NCBI RefSeq assembly: GCF_017569185.1
Contig: NZ_CP071869.1
Span: forward strand, 1,292,001 to 1,356,000
Source of the DNA: Polaribacter cellanae
GTDB lineage: Bacteria > Bacteroidota > Bacteroidia > Flavobacteriales > Flavobacteriaceae
Reading direction: 5' to 3'
DNA length: 64,000 nucleotides
Each line of letters starts with the position of its first letter. Positions within the stretch are counted from its first letter, which is position 1. Shown one piece after another: positions 34,474 to 43,754 of the stretch. Below the pieces are notes generated by a model. The model did not search any database. It worked only from the letters and a program-made list of their open reading frames with translations, and was not told where the DNA came from. A program made the translations under genes and the position numbers.

Positions 34474-37104
34474 TTATTTTATTTCTTTAAGTGCATTTGT
34501 AATTAACGTTTTTAAATGCGCTTTGTGTGCTCTTGTTGCTATATTACCTTTATTGTTGCTAACCCAAGACTTAATGGTATTTAGGTTATAAATAGCCATA
34601 GATCTTGCAGCTACACTATATCTACTACTTGTTCTACCAGAAATCATACTTATTAAACCTTTTGTGTATGCTGCTTGTAAATTCTGACGGAAAGAATTTA
34701 CGTTTCTATAAATATCTGGTTTAAAGATGGTATTGTTTAAGTCTGTCATAAAAGTAGCTAACTTATATTTATTCCCATACAATTCTGAATTTGAAATTCT
34801 TTGCAATGTACGTGGGTGCATAATGTGTGCTAAAACTTTGGTTTGATAGCTTAAAATTTGTTCATGAATTTTAGGGTCTTCTGTTCCAATAAAGAAATTG
34901 TAACCTCTTCTTTGTTTTGCTAAATAGTTATATAAATCTTTAGGCGCCGTAAATGCATCTGGGGCAAAAACATATTTTTTTAATGCGTCCATTGCTCTTT
35001 TTTGATCTTTTAAACTTACAGGTGTATAAGGTTGCGTTCCACCTACTTGACCTGGTGCTGCTCTATCTACATAAACACCTCCAATAAATCTTGAAATTAC
35101 GCTAGCTGCAGTTGCAGATTGTCCGCTTAAAATATAATATGCTTGTCTTAATTGCATATAAGACTCTCCAGTATTTCCAAAACGTGTTTTTATCTCTTTC
35201 ATCATTTTATTTACCAACTTAATTCTATCTACAGAGTATCTTATTGGATCGCTAGATAAATCTCCAATCATAACTCTTGGATCAATTGCTTTTCCTGGAG
35301 CACGCATATCATCTGCATCATTTCCAAAAATTAATTCTGGTTTTGTAGATGCTTGTAATAACTTATCTCTTTCTGCTTTCGTTTTAAAAGGTGTATAACC
35401 AAATTGAATTGCCCAAATATCATAAGGTCCAACAGCCATATCGTAATATTGCCCTTGCTTGGTTCTATCTGTAGTTAAATTAATTCCAGCATAATCCATT
35501 ACAGAACCCGTTAATGCTTTTCCTTTAATAAAGTTAGCATCTGCTAATTGTTCTGGAGAAAATAACTGACTCGCTTTCATATTATGATTCAGCCCTAAAG
35601 TATGCCCAACTTCGTGCATAATTAAAGATTTCATTCCTTCTTTTTTCATGCCTTCCATTTCTAAATCAGAAGCTCCAGCTGCAGAAAGTACAGTTTGCCC
35701 AAACAAAGTATTTTCGTGCATTAAATGCCCCATAGAACAATATAAATGGTTCTCTTTATTTTTAAAGAATTTCGCCTTTTCTTCCTCTTCAGTTAAGATA
35801 TTTAAACTTAAAGCACTTGCATTATCAAAAATTCTATCGTAATAAACTCTATTTGTAAAATGTACAAATTCTAACATAATATCGGCACCTAAAATTTCCC
35901 CTGTTTTTGGGTTTACAAAACTTGGTCCATAACCACCAAAAGGAGGTTTTGGAGAAGACGTCCAACGTAAAACATTGTATCTTACATCTCCAGCATCCCA
36001 TTTTGCGGTATCTGGTTGTACTTTTACAACCATTGCATTGCTAAATCCTGCTTTTTCAAAAGCTGTATTCCATGCCAAAACACCTTCTTTTATAGTTTCT
36101 CTAAATTCTACAGGTGTTGTATTTTCTATCCACCAGGTTATTGGTTTTACAGGATCAGATATTGTTGCGTTAGGGTTTTTCTTTACCAACTTCCATCTAT
36201 GGATAAAATCTCTATAATTTACAACGTCTGTAGATGTCATATTATTCGTTTCCGTTAAGAAATAACCAACTCTAGGATCATCTAACCTTGGTTTATAATC
36301 TTTTTCTGGCATGTTCATAAACGTATGAAAAACCTTTATAGAAACGTTTCTTCCATCTGTAATAGCTGGACCTCCACCATTAAAAGCAGAAGGATTACTA
36401 TACACATATTCTGTTTTAACATTTGTATTTTCTGGATAATTTTTAATTTCTTCAATTTTAGATTTACTTTTATCGAATCTACCTAAACTAAAAGAAAGAG
36501 GAGACTGTCCTGGGAATCTTGGGTTTTTAACTCTTGTAAATGTTTCCGACAAGAATAAACCATCTGCATCAATTAAAAACTCTCCAGTTTTTTCGTCTTC
36601 TGCCAAAATTTTTCCTGCTGCTACAACTGCATCACTAATATTTGCTTTAGACGATTTAGAAATTGCATTCTTTTTATCAAAATAAAAAGCAGTGTTTGGT
36701 ACCACAAATTCTAAACGATTAAAATATTTTTTTAAATTGAATACACTTGATCCTTTGTAAGACCCTCTAAATTGACCAGCCTCTGTTACTCCATCTGCAA
36801 TTTGAGAGAAGTAAATAAAGTCTTTATCTAATTGATCTTTTTTAACTAATAATTTTGTTGAACCAGTAATCGTATCTTGGAAAATAGTAAATAAACCTTC
36901 TATTTTCTTACTGCTCTTTGTAAGGTCTTTAATAGATTTCCCTTTCTTTTTTGGCGCTTTTTTCTTAGCTGCCATTTCTGCTTTTGCGTCTTCTTTTTTC
37001 TTCTTTTTCCAAAATTGAGCATTGGAATCTTGAACTCCTGCAACTGCCAACGTTAAGAACAAAGAACAAATTATTTTAAATGATCTTGTAGTGTTTGTTT
37101 TCAT
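34474..37104 (-). CDS. Exported DUF5117/DUF5118-type zinc metalloprotease
   Basis: The 876-residue protein has a signal peptide (LTLAVAGVQDSNAQ), a lysine-rich stretch at 32-60, then a large beta-rich domain and a metzincin-type zinc site HEVGHTLGLNHN (His497, Glu498, His501, His507). This layout matches the Bacteroidetes family with DUF5117 and DUF5118 around the protease core. It is probably secreted or periplasmic and acts on unknown proteins. A clear terminator follows; 227 bp separate it from the divergent VWA gene. Confidence 0.88.
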   Translation of the reverse strand: MKTNTTRSFKIICSLFLTLAVAGVQDSNAQFWKKKKKEDAKAEMAAKKKAPKKKGKSIKDLTKSSKKIEGLFTIFQDTITGSTKLLVKKDQLDKDFIYFSQIADGVTEAGQFRGSYKGSSVFNLKKYFNRLEFVVPNTAFYFDKKNAISKSSKANISDAVVAAGKILAEDEKTGEFLIDADGLFLSETFTRVKNPRFPGQSPLSFSLGRFDKSKSKIEEIKNYPENTNVKTEYVYSNPSAFNGGGPAITDGRNVSIKVFHTFMNMPEKDYKPRLDDPRVGYFLTETNNMTSTDVVNYRDFIHRWKLVKKNPNATISDPVKPITWWIENTTPVEFRETIKEGVLAWNTAFEKAGFSNAMVVKVQPDTAKWDAGDVRYNVLRWTSSPKPPFGGYGPSFVNPKTGEILGADIMLEFVHFTNRVYYDRIFDNASALSLNILTEEEEKAKFFKNKENHLYCSMGHLMHENTLFGQTVLSAAGASDLEMEGMKKEGMKSLIMHEVGHTLGLNHNMKASQLFSPEQLADANFIKGKALTGSVMDYAGINLTTDRTKQGQYYDMAVGPYDIWAIQFGYTPFKTKAERDKLLQASTKPELIFGNDADDMRAPGKAIDPRVMIGDLSSDPIRYSVDRIKLVNKMMKEIKTRFGNTGESYMQLRQAYYILSGQSATAASVISRFIGGVYVDRAAPGQVGGTQPYTPVSLKDQKRAMDALKKYVFAPDAFTAPKDLYNYLAKQRRGYNFFIGTEDPKIHEQILSYQTKVLAHIMHPRTLQRISNSELYGNKYKLATFMTDLNNTIFKPDIYRNVNSFRQNLQAAYTKGLISMISGRTSSRYSVAARSMAIYNLNTIKSWVSNNKGNIATRAHKAHLKTLITNALKEIK

Positions 37105-37331
37105 GTAATTACTGTATTGATTAAAAAACCGTTAAATTAAATTATATATAATTATTGATTGTTAATATTATGATAAAATAAGTTTTACAATTAAAAGACG
37201 CTCTTTTTTTGAATTAGTTACATTTTAAAATATTTTTTTCGAAATAAATTATAAACACATCCAATACTTAAATCTATTAAAGCTATGTTAATCTTTTTTT
37301 ATGCATTTAATAAAGCCGTATTTTTATAGTG

Positions 37332-38453
37332 ATGAAAAATAAAAAAAACAGAAAAGGATTTGTCTTTAAAACGTATGAAGCAGAGAGTCAATCTCCGTTT
37401 GAAATGCTTTTTGAAATTTTTAAAGAACTTATAACACATACTTCTGGCGATTTTGATGAAGCCATAGACTGGTTGCGTTCTTTGGATAAGGAATATAAAC
37501 TAACGGATGAAAATTATACCATTGACGATTTTATTGAAGATTTAAAAAAGAAAGGCTACATTAAAGAAGAGGTAAAAGGTGATGGAACTGGAGGTACAAA
37601 AATCACCCCAAAAACGGAGCGTGCCATTCGCCAACAAGCGTTAAACCATATTTTTGGAAAGATAAAAAGAAGTGGCGCAGGAAGTCATAAAAGTAAATCT
37701 CCAGGAATTGGCGACGAACACATAGGCGATTTTAGAGCCTACCAATTTGGAGATGATTTAAACAAAGTTTCTATTACAGAAAGTATTAAAAATGCGCAAA
37801 TTAATAACGGAATTGACAGTTTTAATTTAACAGAAAGCGATTTGGTTGTAGAAGAAACACTTCATAAAAGTCAAATGAGCACCGTTTTAATGATAGACAT
37901 TAGTCATTCTATGATTTTATATGGTGAAGATAGAATTACACCTGCCAAAAAAGTGGCAATGGCTTTGGCCGAATTAATTACCACTCGTTACCCTAAAGAC
38001 ACGTTAGATATTATTGTTTTTGGAAACGATGCTTGGTCCATTAAAATTAAAGATTTGCCCTATTTGCAAGTTGGACCTTATCACACAAATACAGTTGCTG
38101 GTTTAAATTTAGCGATGGATTTATTGCGCAGAAAACGAAATACCAACAAACAAATTTTTATGATTACAGATGGAAAACCAAGTTGTTTACGTTTGCCTGA
38201 TGGACAATATTATAAAAACAGTAATGGTTTAGATACGCATATTGTAAACAAATGCTATGCAATGGCGCAACAAGCCAGAAAGTTGCACATTCCAATTACC
38301 ACTTTTATGATTGCACAAGATCCATATTTAATGCAATTTGTAAGAGCTTTTACACAAGCAAACCAAGGAAAAGCATTTTACACTGGCTTAAAAGGTTTGG
38401 GAGAAATGATTTTTGAAGATTATGAAACGAATAGAAAGAAAAAAATAAGATAA
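37332..38453 (+). CDS. VWA-domain protein, partner of the MoxR-type ATPase
   Basis: From the ATG at 37332 (GTG at 37329 also possible) the protein has 373 residues. A charged N-terminal half (about 1-175) precedes a von Willebrand A domain with a full metal site: DISHS (Asp189, Ser191, Ser193) and the later ITDGKPS. No signal peptide, so it is cytoplasmic. Such proteins act with MoxR/chelatase-type AAA ATPases to insert metals or remodel complexes; the ATPase gene follows. Client unknown. Confidence 0.87.
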   Translation: MKNKKNRKGFVFKTYEAESQSPFEMLFEIFKELITHTSGDFDEAIDWLRSLDKEYKLTDENYTIDDFIEDLKKKGYIKEEVKGDGTGGTKITPKTERAIRQQALNHIFGKIKRSGAGSHKSKSPGIGDEHIGDFRAYQFGDDLNKVSITESIKNAQINNGIDSFNLTESDLVVEETLHKSQMSTVLMIDISHSMILYGEDRITPAKKVAMALAELITTRYPKDTLDIIVFGNDAWSIKIKDLPYLQVGPYHTNTVAGLNLAMDLLRRKRNTNKQIFMITDGKPSCLRLPDGQYYKNSNGLDTHIVNKCYAMAQQARKLHIPITTFMIAQDPYLMQFVRAFTQANQGKAFYTGLKGLGEMIFEDYETNRKKKIR

Positions 38454-38464
38454 ACCCCATACAA

Positions 38465-38481
38465 CCTTCCCTAAGGGAAGG
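38465..38481. repeat. Short perfect hairpin CCTTCCC-TAA-GGGAAGG
   Basis: A 7-bp stem lies 12 bp after the VWA gene and is followed by CTTTT. It may be a weak terminator or a piece of a dispersed intergenic repeat. It would reduce read-through into the ATPase gene. Confidence 0.5.
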
Positions 38482-38570
38482 CTTTTAGCAGGTTTGAGGA
38501 AAAAAGAAAAATAAAAATATTAATTAACATAGAGATAAACACAACATGTTTCTTTTCTAGAGCTTGTACT

Positions 38571-38584
38571 GAGCGCAGACGAAA
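38571..38584. repeat. Degenerate inverted copy of the TTCTCGACTGCGCTCGAA repeat
   Basis: GAGCGCAGACGAAA matches the reverse complement of the repeat core (GAGCGCAGTCGAGA) at 12 of 14 positions, 24 bp before the ATPase gene. Confidence 0.5.
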
Positions 38585-38607
38585 TAGAAAGGATTAAGGA
38601 TAGAAAT

Positions 38608-40074
38608 ATGAATTTAGAAAATATAAAAACATTAGGAGAATTAAAAAAATCAGGTTACAAATCGAAATCCATTAAAGACGAATTACGAGAAAATCTCATT
38701 AGTAAAATAATGAGTAAAGAAACCGTTTTTAAAGGAGTTCATGGTTATGAAAATACTGTAATTCCGGAATTGGAACGTGCCATTTTAAGTAAGCACAATA
38801 TTAACTTATTAGGTTTAAGAGGACAAGCAAAAACGCGCTTGGCAAGATTAATGGTCGATTTATTGGATGAATATATTCCTGTTGTGAAAGGCTCCGAAAT
38901 TAATGACGATCCATTGAATCCGATTTCGAGATTTGCCATTGAAACTATTAAAGAAAAAGGAGATGAAACTCCTATTTTTTGGTTGCATAGAAACGAACGT
39001 TTTGCAGAAAAATTAGCCACTCCAGATGTAACAGTTGCAGATATTATTGGTGATGTGGACCCTATAAAAGCCGCAAACCTAAAACTGAGCTATGCAGATG
39101 ATCGAGTGATACATTATGGAATGATTCCACGCGCAAACAGATGTATTTTCGTAATTAACGAATTGCCAGATCTACAAGCAAGAATTCAGGTTGCACTTTT
39201 TAATATTTTACAAGAAGGCGATATTCAAATTAGAGGATTTAAACTGCGTTTGCCTTTAGACATGCAATTCGTATTTACTGCAAACCCAGAAGATTATACC
39301 AATAGAGGAAGTATTGTAACCCCTTTAAAAGATAGAATTGGTTCGCAAATTTTAACGCATTATCCAGTAAATATAGAAACTGCCAAAATAATTACACAAC
39401 AAGAGGCAAATAAAGCGAGTTCTCAAAAAGAGTTTATAGAAGTGCCTGAATTGGCGAAAGATTTATTGGAGCAAATTGTTTTTGAGGCTAGAGAAAGCGA
39501 ATATATAGATGCTAAAAGTGGTGTAAGTGCTCGCTTAAGCATTTCTGCTTTCGAGAATTTGTTGAGTACAGCAGAAAGACGCGCATTGGTTTCTGGTGAC
39601 GAACAAACCATGATTCGTTTGAGTGATTTCGATGGAATTATTCCTGCCATTACAGGTAAAGTAGAATTGGTGTATGAAGGTGAACAAGAAGGCGCACATG
39701 TTGTTGCAGAAACATTAATTAAAAACGCGATTAAAACCTTATTTCCAGCTTATTTCCCTGAAATTAAAAAGTTAGAAAAACAAGATGCAGAAACTCCTTA
39801 CGATAACATAATTTCTTGGTTTTTTAATGCTGCAGAAGATTTCGAATTGTTAGACGAGTATACAGAATACCAATACAAAAGTGAGTTAGACAAAATAAAA
39901 CCTTTAGACGATTTTATAAAAAAACAACAGCCAAACTTAAATGAAACTGACACTTATTTTATGAAAGAATTTGTGCTGTGGGCGTTGGTTGAGTTTAAGA
40001 AATTAAGCAAACATCGTTTTACAGAAGGTACACAGTTTAAAGATCCTTATGGGAGTTTTATTAGTGGATTGTAA
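38608..40074 (+). CDS. MoxR/magnesium-chelatase-type AAA+ ATPase
   Basis: The 488-residue protein has a Walker A GLRGQAKT (about residues 72-79), a Walker-B-like FVINELPDL with Glu preceded by Asn instead of Asp, the sensor-1 segment FVFTANPEDYTNRG and a C-terminal lid of about 150 residues. It resembles ChlI/MoxR-type chaperone ATPases. With the upstream VWA protein it likely forms a two-part remodelling machine. A 17-bp hairpin ends transcription after it. Confidence 0.87.
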   Translation: MNLENIKTLGELKKSGYKSKSIKDELRENLISKIMSKETVFKGVHGYENTVIPELERAILSKHNINLLGLRGQAKTRLARLMVDLLDEYIPVVKGSEINDDPLNPISRFAIETIKEKGDETPIFWLHRNERFAEKLATPDVTVADIIGDVDPIKAANLKLSYADDRVIHYGMIPRANRCIFVINELPDLQARIQVALFNILQEGDIQIRGFKLRLPLDMQFVFTANPEDYTNRGSIVTPLKDRIGSQILTHYPVNIETAKIITQQEANKASSQKEFIEVPELAKDLLEQIVFEARESEYIDAKSGVSARLSISAFENLLSTAERRALVSGDEQTMIRLSDFDGIIPAITGKVELVYEGEQEGAHVVAETLIKNAIKTLFPAYFPEIKKLEKQDAETPYDNIISWFFNAAEDFELLDEYTEYQYKSELDKIKPLDDFIKKQQPNLNETDTYFMKEFVLWALVEFKKLSKHRFTEGTQFKDPYGSFISGL

Positions 40075-40093
40075 AAAGTAAACTTAAAATAAT

Positions 40094-40132
40094 AAGCCCC
40101 TTCAGGTTTTAAAAAACCTGAAGGGGCTTTTC
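40094..40132. terminator. Bidirectional terminator with a 17-bp perfect stem
   Basis: AAGCCCCTTCAGGTTTT pairs exactly with AAAACCTGAAGGGGCTT around a 2-nt centre, with T4 on the plus side. It separates convergent genes. Its CCCTTCAGGTTTT core is shared with 6908-6940. Confidence 0.88.
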
Positions 40133-40148
40133 ATGGAAACCTATATTT

Positions 40149-40637
40149 TTAATCAAGTTTAAACATTTTAATCGGCTCGTGATTTCCACGCTTTAAATTT
40201 TCGCACATAATTAAAGATTTATCGATTTTTTGCTGACTCGTTTTATAACGAATTACTCCATAAATTATACTACGTTTTTTTCCTGCAGTTAAGCTTTCGA
40301 AAATTTGGTAGGCATCGTAATCGCTTAGTAAAACGGCTTCTAATTCTTCTGGCATTTCTACTCCGTATTTAGAGGTATCTTCAAAAAGTTGCATTTGAAA
40401 TTTATCTCCCAAAGACAAACCCAATTCTTTTTGTTTTTGTTTGGAAATCATCATTTTATAATCTCCAGAAATTTTGTCTTTTTTTACAGCCGCATAAAAA
40501 TCGAGTTTTATATTATTAAAAATGAGTGCTACTTTTACACGACTCATTTTTTTATCAGCAAAAGGTTTAAAAATGGACTTTGGGATAAAAATATTATAAG
40601 GGTTTACATGTGTTAGTTTGAGTTTTTCTGTTTTCAT
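40149..40637 (-). CDS. YdeI/DUF1905-type protein
   Basis: From the ATG at 40637 the protein has 162 residues. An N-terminal DUF1905-like beta domain contains the block ISKQKQKELGLSLGDKF. The C-terminal YdeI/OmpD-associated block has PEELEAVLLSDYDAYQIFES and then LTAGKKRSIIYGV. YdeI-like proteins have been tied to stress or bacteriocin tolerance, without known biochemistry. A TTG six codons upstream (40655) is less likely. It stands alone behind a strong terminator. Confidence 0.78.
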   Translation of the reverse strand: MKTEKLKLTHVNPYNIFIPKSIFKPFADKKMSRVKVALIFNNIKLDFYAAVKKDKISGDYKMMISKQKQKELGLSLGDKFQMQLFEDTSKYGVEMPEELEAVLLSDYDAYQIFESLTAGKKRSIIYGVIRYKTSQQKIDKSLIMCENLKRGNHEPIKMFKLD

Positions 40638-40695
40638 TTTAAATGACGATTTCAATTTTTGAGATAATAAAAATAAGTATCTAAAATTAAAGTTG

Positions 40696-41049
40696 TTAAT
40701 TCAAAACCAAAATATATTCGATATCTGCAGGAGATAATTTTTTATTTAATTGCTTCTTTTTAATTCCTAAAAGTGTTTTTAACTCATTAATTTCATGCAA
40801 ATCAAAAACTAAAAATAAATTATGATTAAACGTTTGTACAGGTATTTTTCTTCTTTGTGTAGTACAAGCACTAAAGTCTAACCAATAATCTACATCTATT
40901 TTAGCAATATAATCTTTAAACAGGTTTAATTGGTCTTCATCAAATTGAAAAAAGACATTATTATAGATCAAATTGTAGCTTTTACAAACTTTACACATAG
41001 AAAGTTCTCCGTTTTTAACTCTCGATATTACTTTTGTTTTATTACACAT
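40696..41049 (-). CDS. DUF6686-like small protein
   Basis: The 117-residue soluble protein has an N-terminal half with CKVCKSYNLIYNNVFF, a central IDVDYWLDF and a TTQRRKIPVQTF strand, then FDLHEINEL. The pattern is what I recall for DUF6686 of Flavobacteria. A CxxC pair (Cys19/Cys22) may bind metal. It lies 11 bp after the reductase gene at the end of the iron-linked run and may take part in it. Function unknown. Confidence 0.6.
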   Translation of the reverse strand: MCNKTKVISRVKNGELSMCKVCKSYNLIYNNVFFQFDEDQLNLFKDYIAKIDVDYWLDFSACTTQRRKIPVQTFNHNLFLVFDLHEINELKTLLGIKKKQLNKKLSPADIEYILVLN

Positions 41050-41060
41050 AAGTTAATTTT

Positions 41061-43256
41061 TTAGTAGCAATCTGTTTTAATAAGTCCTTTTTCTTTTAAG
41101 ATTTCAATACTTGAATTCAGTTTTTCTTTGACTATTTTATCAATTGCTTCTTCTACTCCTTTTTGCATTTTTAAAGACCCACAAATTAAAATACAGCCTT
41201 CATTTTGTAATGTTTTTATAATCAATTCTGGTTTATCTTCGACAAGGTTTTGAACATACATTTTAACTTTATGCTCCTGTGAATATCCAATGGTAAAAGA
41301 AGTTAGTTTTTTGTTTTCTAAAGCTTTAACAATAAATTTATGATAAACTTCAAAAGAATGCTTGGTTTTTCCACCCCAAAATAAATGAATTTTTGTTTTC
41401 TTGCTTTCTTGAATCATCCCTAAAAAAGGAGCAATTCCTGTTCCGTTTGCAATTAAAATAACCTCTTTTACTTTCTTTGGAAAATGAAAATGGTGGTTTT
41501 GTTGAATTGTGCCGTTTACAAAATCGCCTTTTTGGAGCTGCTCTAAATAGTTAGAACAAACTCCGAATTCGTGTTTTTTGACACTCAACAAAATGTTCTT
41601 GTCCATTTTTGCAATAGAATACAACCTGCTTCTATGTTCATTTTTTGGAGTAATGGCAATGACATCTCCTGAAACAAATTTTAGTTTGTTTTTAGGCTGT
41701 AGAGAAATTAAAAAAGTATCGTCTTTATTAATATTCGTTTTTTCTAAAACATTAAATTCTACTTCTTTTTTTGAGGATTCTGACAGTTCTGCCTCCTCAA
41801 TTTCTAAGGAGCAATGGGTAAGGTTTTCAAATTCATTTACCCATTTTTTAAAAACGTTTATGTCTTGATTATCAATTTTTAATAAAGGCAATTCAGGAAT
41901 AAATTTTGGGTGAATTTGTAAAGATGCATGCACTAAAATAGCAAACTTGCAAAATGCTGGATATTCTTTAGATCCAAAACCTACAACAGTATATTTTAAC
42001 AAATGATGCTGTTGAACAGTATCTATTAATTTGATAAATTTATTTGCATTTGCTGGAGCATCTCCATCTCCATAAGTTGCCGTAAAAATAATGATGTTTT
42101 TTGCGTTCTTATAGGTTTTATAACTATTTAGAGCTGCAAGAAAAACAGTCTTCTCAGCATTTATTAGTGCGTTTTTAAAAGCATTTGCAAAACGAAAAGT
42201 GCTGCCTGTTTCTGACCCCACCAAAATGATATATTCTGCTGCTGTTTCATGGGTTTTGTTTTTTATCGCTACTGTTTTTTTTCTCCTATTTGATGTCATC
42301 GAAAATCCTGAAAAGACAAAAAATAAAATGGCAAAGCAAGCCAACACTAAAATTATTGACCAAAGAATAGATCCTTTTCCTGTATGTAAAAGCAAACTAT
42401 AGTAAGAACCTAAAGTAACGAAACCTATTTTTTTCTCACTAACAATTGTGCCATTATATTGATGAATTGCCAATTCTTTATTTCGAAGTTTTACAAAAAA
42501 GTAATCTTCTTTGTCTGTAGAAAAAGGAAATTCAATCTTTTTTAGTTCATTTAAATTTATGGTTTCAAAAATTATAAAATCAGTTACTTTTAAGTTTTTA
42601 GTTACTGCTTTTTGTGCTGTTTTTTGATGATAATTAGTATCTTTTGGCAACAAAGAAAACTTTTCTAAAGACAAATAAACTCCTGTTAAAGTGATGATTA
42701 TAATTGGAATTAAAGCATATCTCCCAATGATTATATGATAGTATTGATTACCATTTTCTTTGACAATTGTAGAGAAAAATTTACGAATCCCTCCTTGTCT
42801 TTTGGCGATTAAAATAACCCCTGTCACCCCAATTAAAAAGAGCAAAAAAGATACAAAACCAATTAAAAAACGTCCTGTAGATTTTAAAAATAAAGAACGA
42901 TGCAAATTGGTTGCAAACTCAAAAATGGGTTCTTTTTGAATGATTTCGCCGATTTTTAAACCCGTTTTAGGATTTATATAAAACGTCTCACTTTTGCCTT
43001 CTTTTGTAATTACAGAAGTCGAAACAAAATTGTTTTCGTCAACTGCTATGTCGATAATTTCATCATACTGTTTTTGTAGAGTAGCGATGGTTTCGGATAT
43101 TGATAGGGTGCTAATATCTACAACTTCATAGGGTTTTAGCTGGTCTGAGATAGGCTCGAAAGCCAAGATAACCCCTGTAACGGAAGCTATTATAATAAAT
43201 AAAGCAGAAGATATAGCCAGAGTCAAATGGCTATATCTCCATATAGAAATTGTCAT
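41061..43256 (-). CDS. PepSY membrane protein fused to flavodoxin and NAD(P)H reductase domains
   Basis: 731 residues. The N-terminal about 330 are a PepSY_TM unit with four membrane helices. A flavodoxin domain follows (about 338-480; GSETGSTFRFA as the FMN loop, TATYGDGDAP). Then an FNR-type domain binds FAD (RLYSIAK) and NAD(P) (ANGTGIAPFLG). Electrons would pass from cytosolic NAD(P)H through FAD and FMN to haem or metal at the membrane. In a TonB-receptor operon this suggests reduction of Fe(III)-siderophore after uptake. The organisation resembles P450/sulfite reductase flavoproteins placed on a PepSY anchor. Confidence 0.88.
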   Translation of the reverse strand: MTISIWRYSHLTLAISSALFIIIASVTGVILAFEPISDQLKPYEVVDISTLSISETIATLQKQYDEIIDIAVDENNFVSTSVITKEGKSETFYINPKTGLKIGEIIQKEPIFEFATNLHRSLFLKSTGRFLIGFVSFLLFLIGVTGVILIAKRQGGIRKFFSTIVKENGNQYYHIIIGRYALIPIIIITLTGVYLSLEKFSLLPKDTNYHQKTAQKAVTKNLKVTDFIIFETINLNELKKIEFPFSTDKEDYFFVKLRNKELAIHQYNGTIVSEKKIGFVTLGSYYSLLLHTGKGSILWSIILVLACFAILFFVFSGFSMTSNRRKKTVAIKNKTHETAAEYIILVGSETGSTFRFANAFKNALINAEKTVFLAALNSYKTYKNAKNIIIFTATYGDGDAPANANKFIKLIDTVQQHHLLKYTVVGFGSKEYPAFCKFAILVHASLQIHPKFIPELPLLKIDNQDINVFKKWVNEFENLTHCSLEIEEAELSESSKKEVEFNVLEKTNINKDDTFLISLQPKNKLKFVSGDVIAITPKNEHRSRLYSIAKMDKNILLSVKKHEFGVCSNYLEQLQKGDFVNGTIQQNHHFHFPKKVKEVILIANGTGIAPFLGMIQESKKTKIHLFWGGKTKHSFEVYHKFIVKALENKKLTSFTIGYSQEHKVKMYVQNLVEDKPELIIKTLQNEGCILICGSLKMQKGVEEAIDKIVKEKLNSSIEILKEKGLIKTDCY

Positions 43257-43277
43257 TTAGTTTGGTGTCTTATCTTT

Positions 43278-43751
43278 TTACTGAGGCATCATTCTTACAT
43301 AACGAATAAATCCTTTTCCTTCGATTTTTGATGTTAAATTCTCTGAGGTCAATTCAAACTCAACATCATCTTTATAATATTCTTGGTCTTCCACAGCAGT
43401 TTCAAAGCGGATCTTGTAGCCTTGGTCTATCTTATCATCGGGTATTTCAAGAACGCTAATCGCTCTATTTCCGCCACTAATAGTTGCTCCAGTTATGGCA
43501 TCAATATCTGCACGCACTTTTCCTTGAAATTTCCACCATTGTGTAATATCCGAATACCATTCTTCGTCGTCTCCTTGCACATACAAAGTTTTTTCGTAGT
43601 CGCCTTTTGGGTTTAATAAAGATATGACAACATAAGCACCTTCACCTGTATAATTTTTCAATTGAATCATACATTTATATGTAGTAGTAGAAGTTGTAAA
43701 TGCCATTACACCCAAGGATAGGGTTAAGAGGGTTATTATTTTTTTTTTCAT
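43278..43751 (-). CDS. DUF2271-type exported protein
   Basis: The 157-residue protein has a signal peptide (ITLLTLSLGVMAFTTS) and a compact beta domain: YVVISLLNPKGDYEKTLYVQG, then WYSDITQWW, then DAITGATISGGNRAI and a C-terminal strand. This is the DUF2271 pattern, often encoded next to PepSY proteins. It is probably periplasmic. It lies between the ankyrin and PepSY-reductase genes with gaps of 3 and 21 bp, so it belongs to the same operon. Biochemical role unknown. Confidence 0.78.
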   Translation of the reverse strand: MKKKIITLLTLSLGVMAFTTSTTTYKCMIQLKNYTGEGAYVVISLLNPKGDYEKTLYVQGDDEEWYSDITQWWKFQGKVRADIDAITGATISGGNRAISVLEIPDDKIDQGYKIRFETAVEDQEYYKDDVEFELTSENLTSKIEGKGFIRYVRMMPQ

Positions 43752-43754
43752 TAT

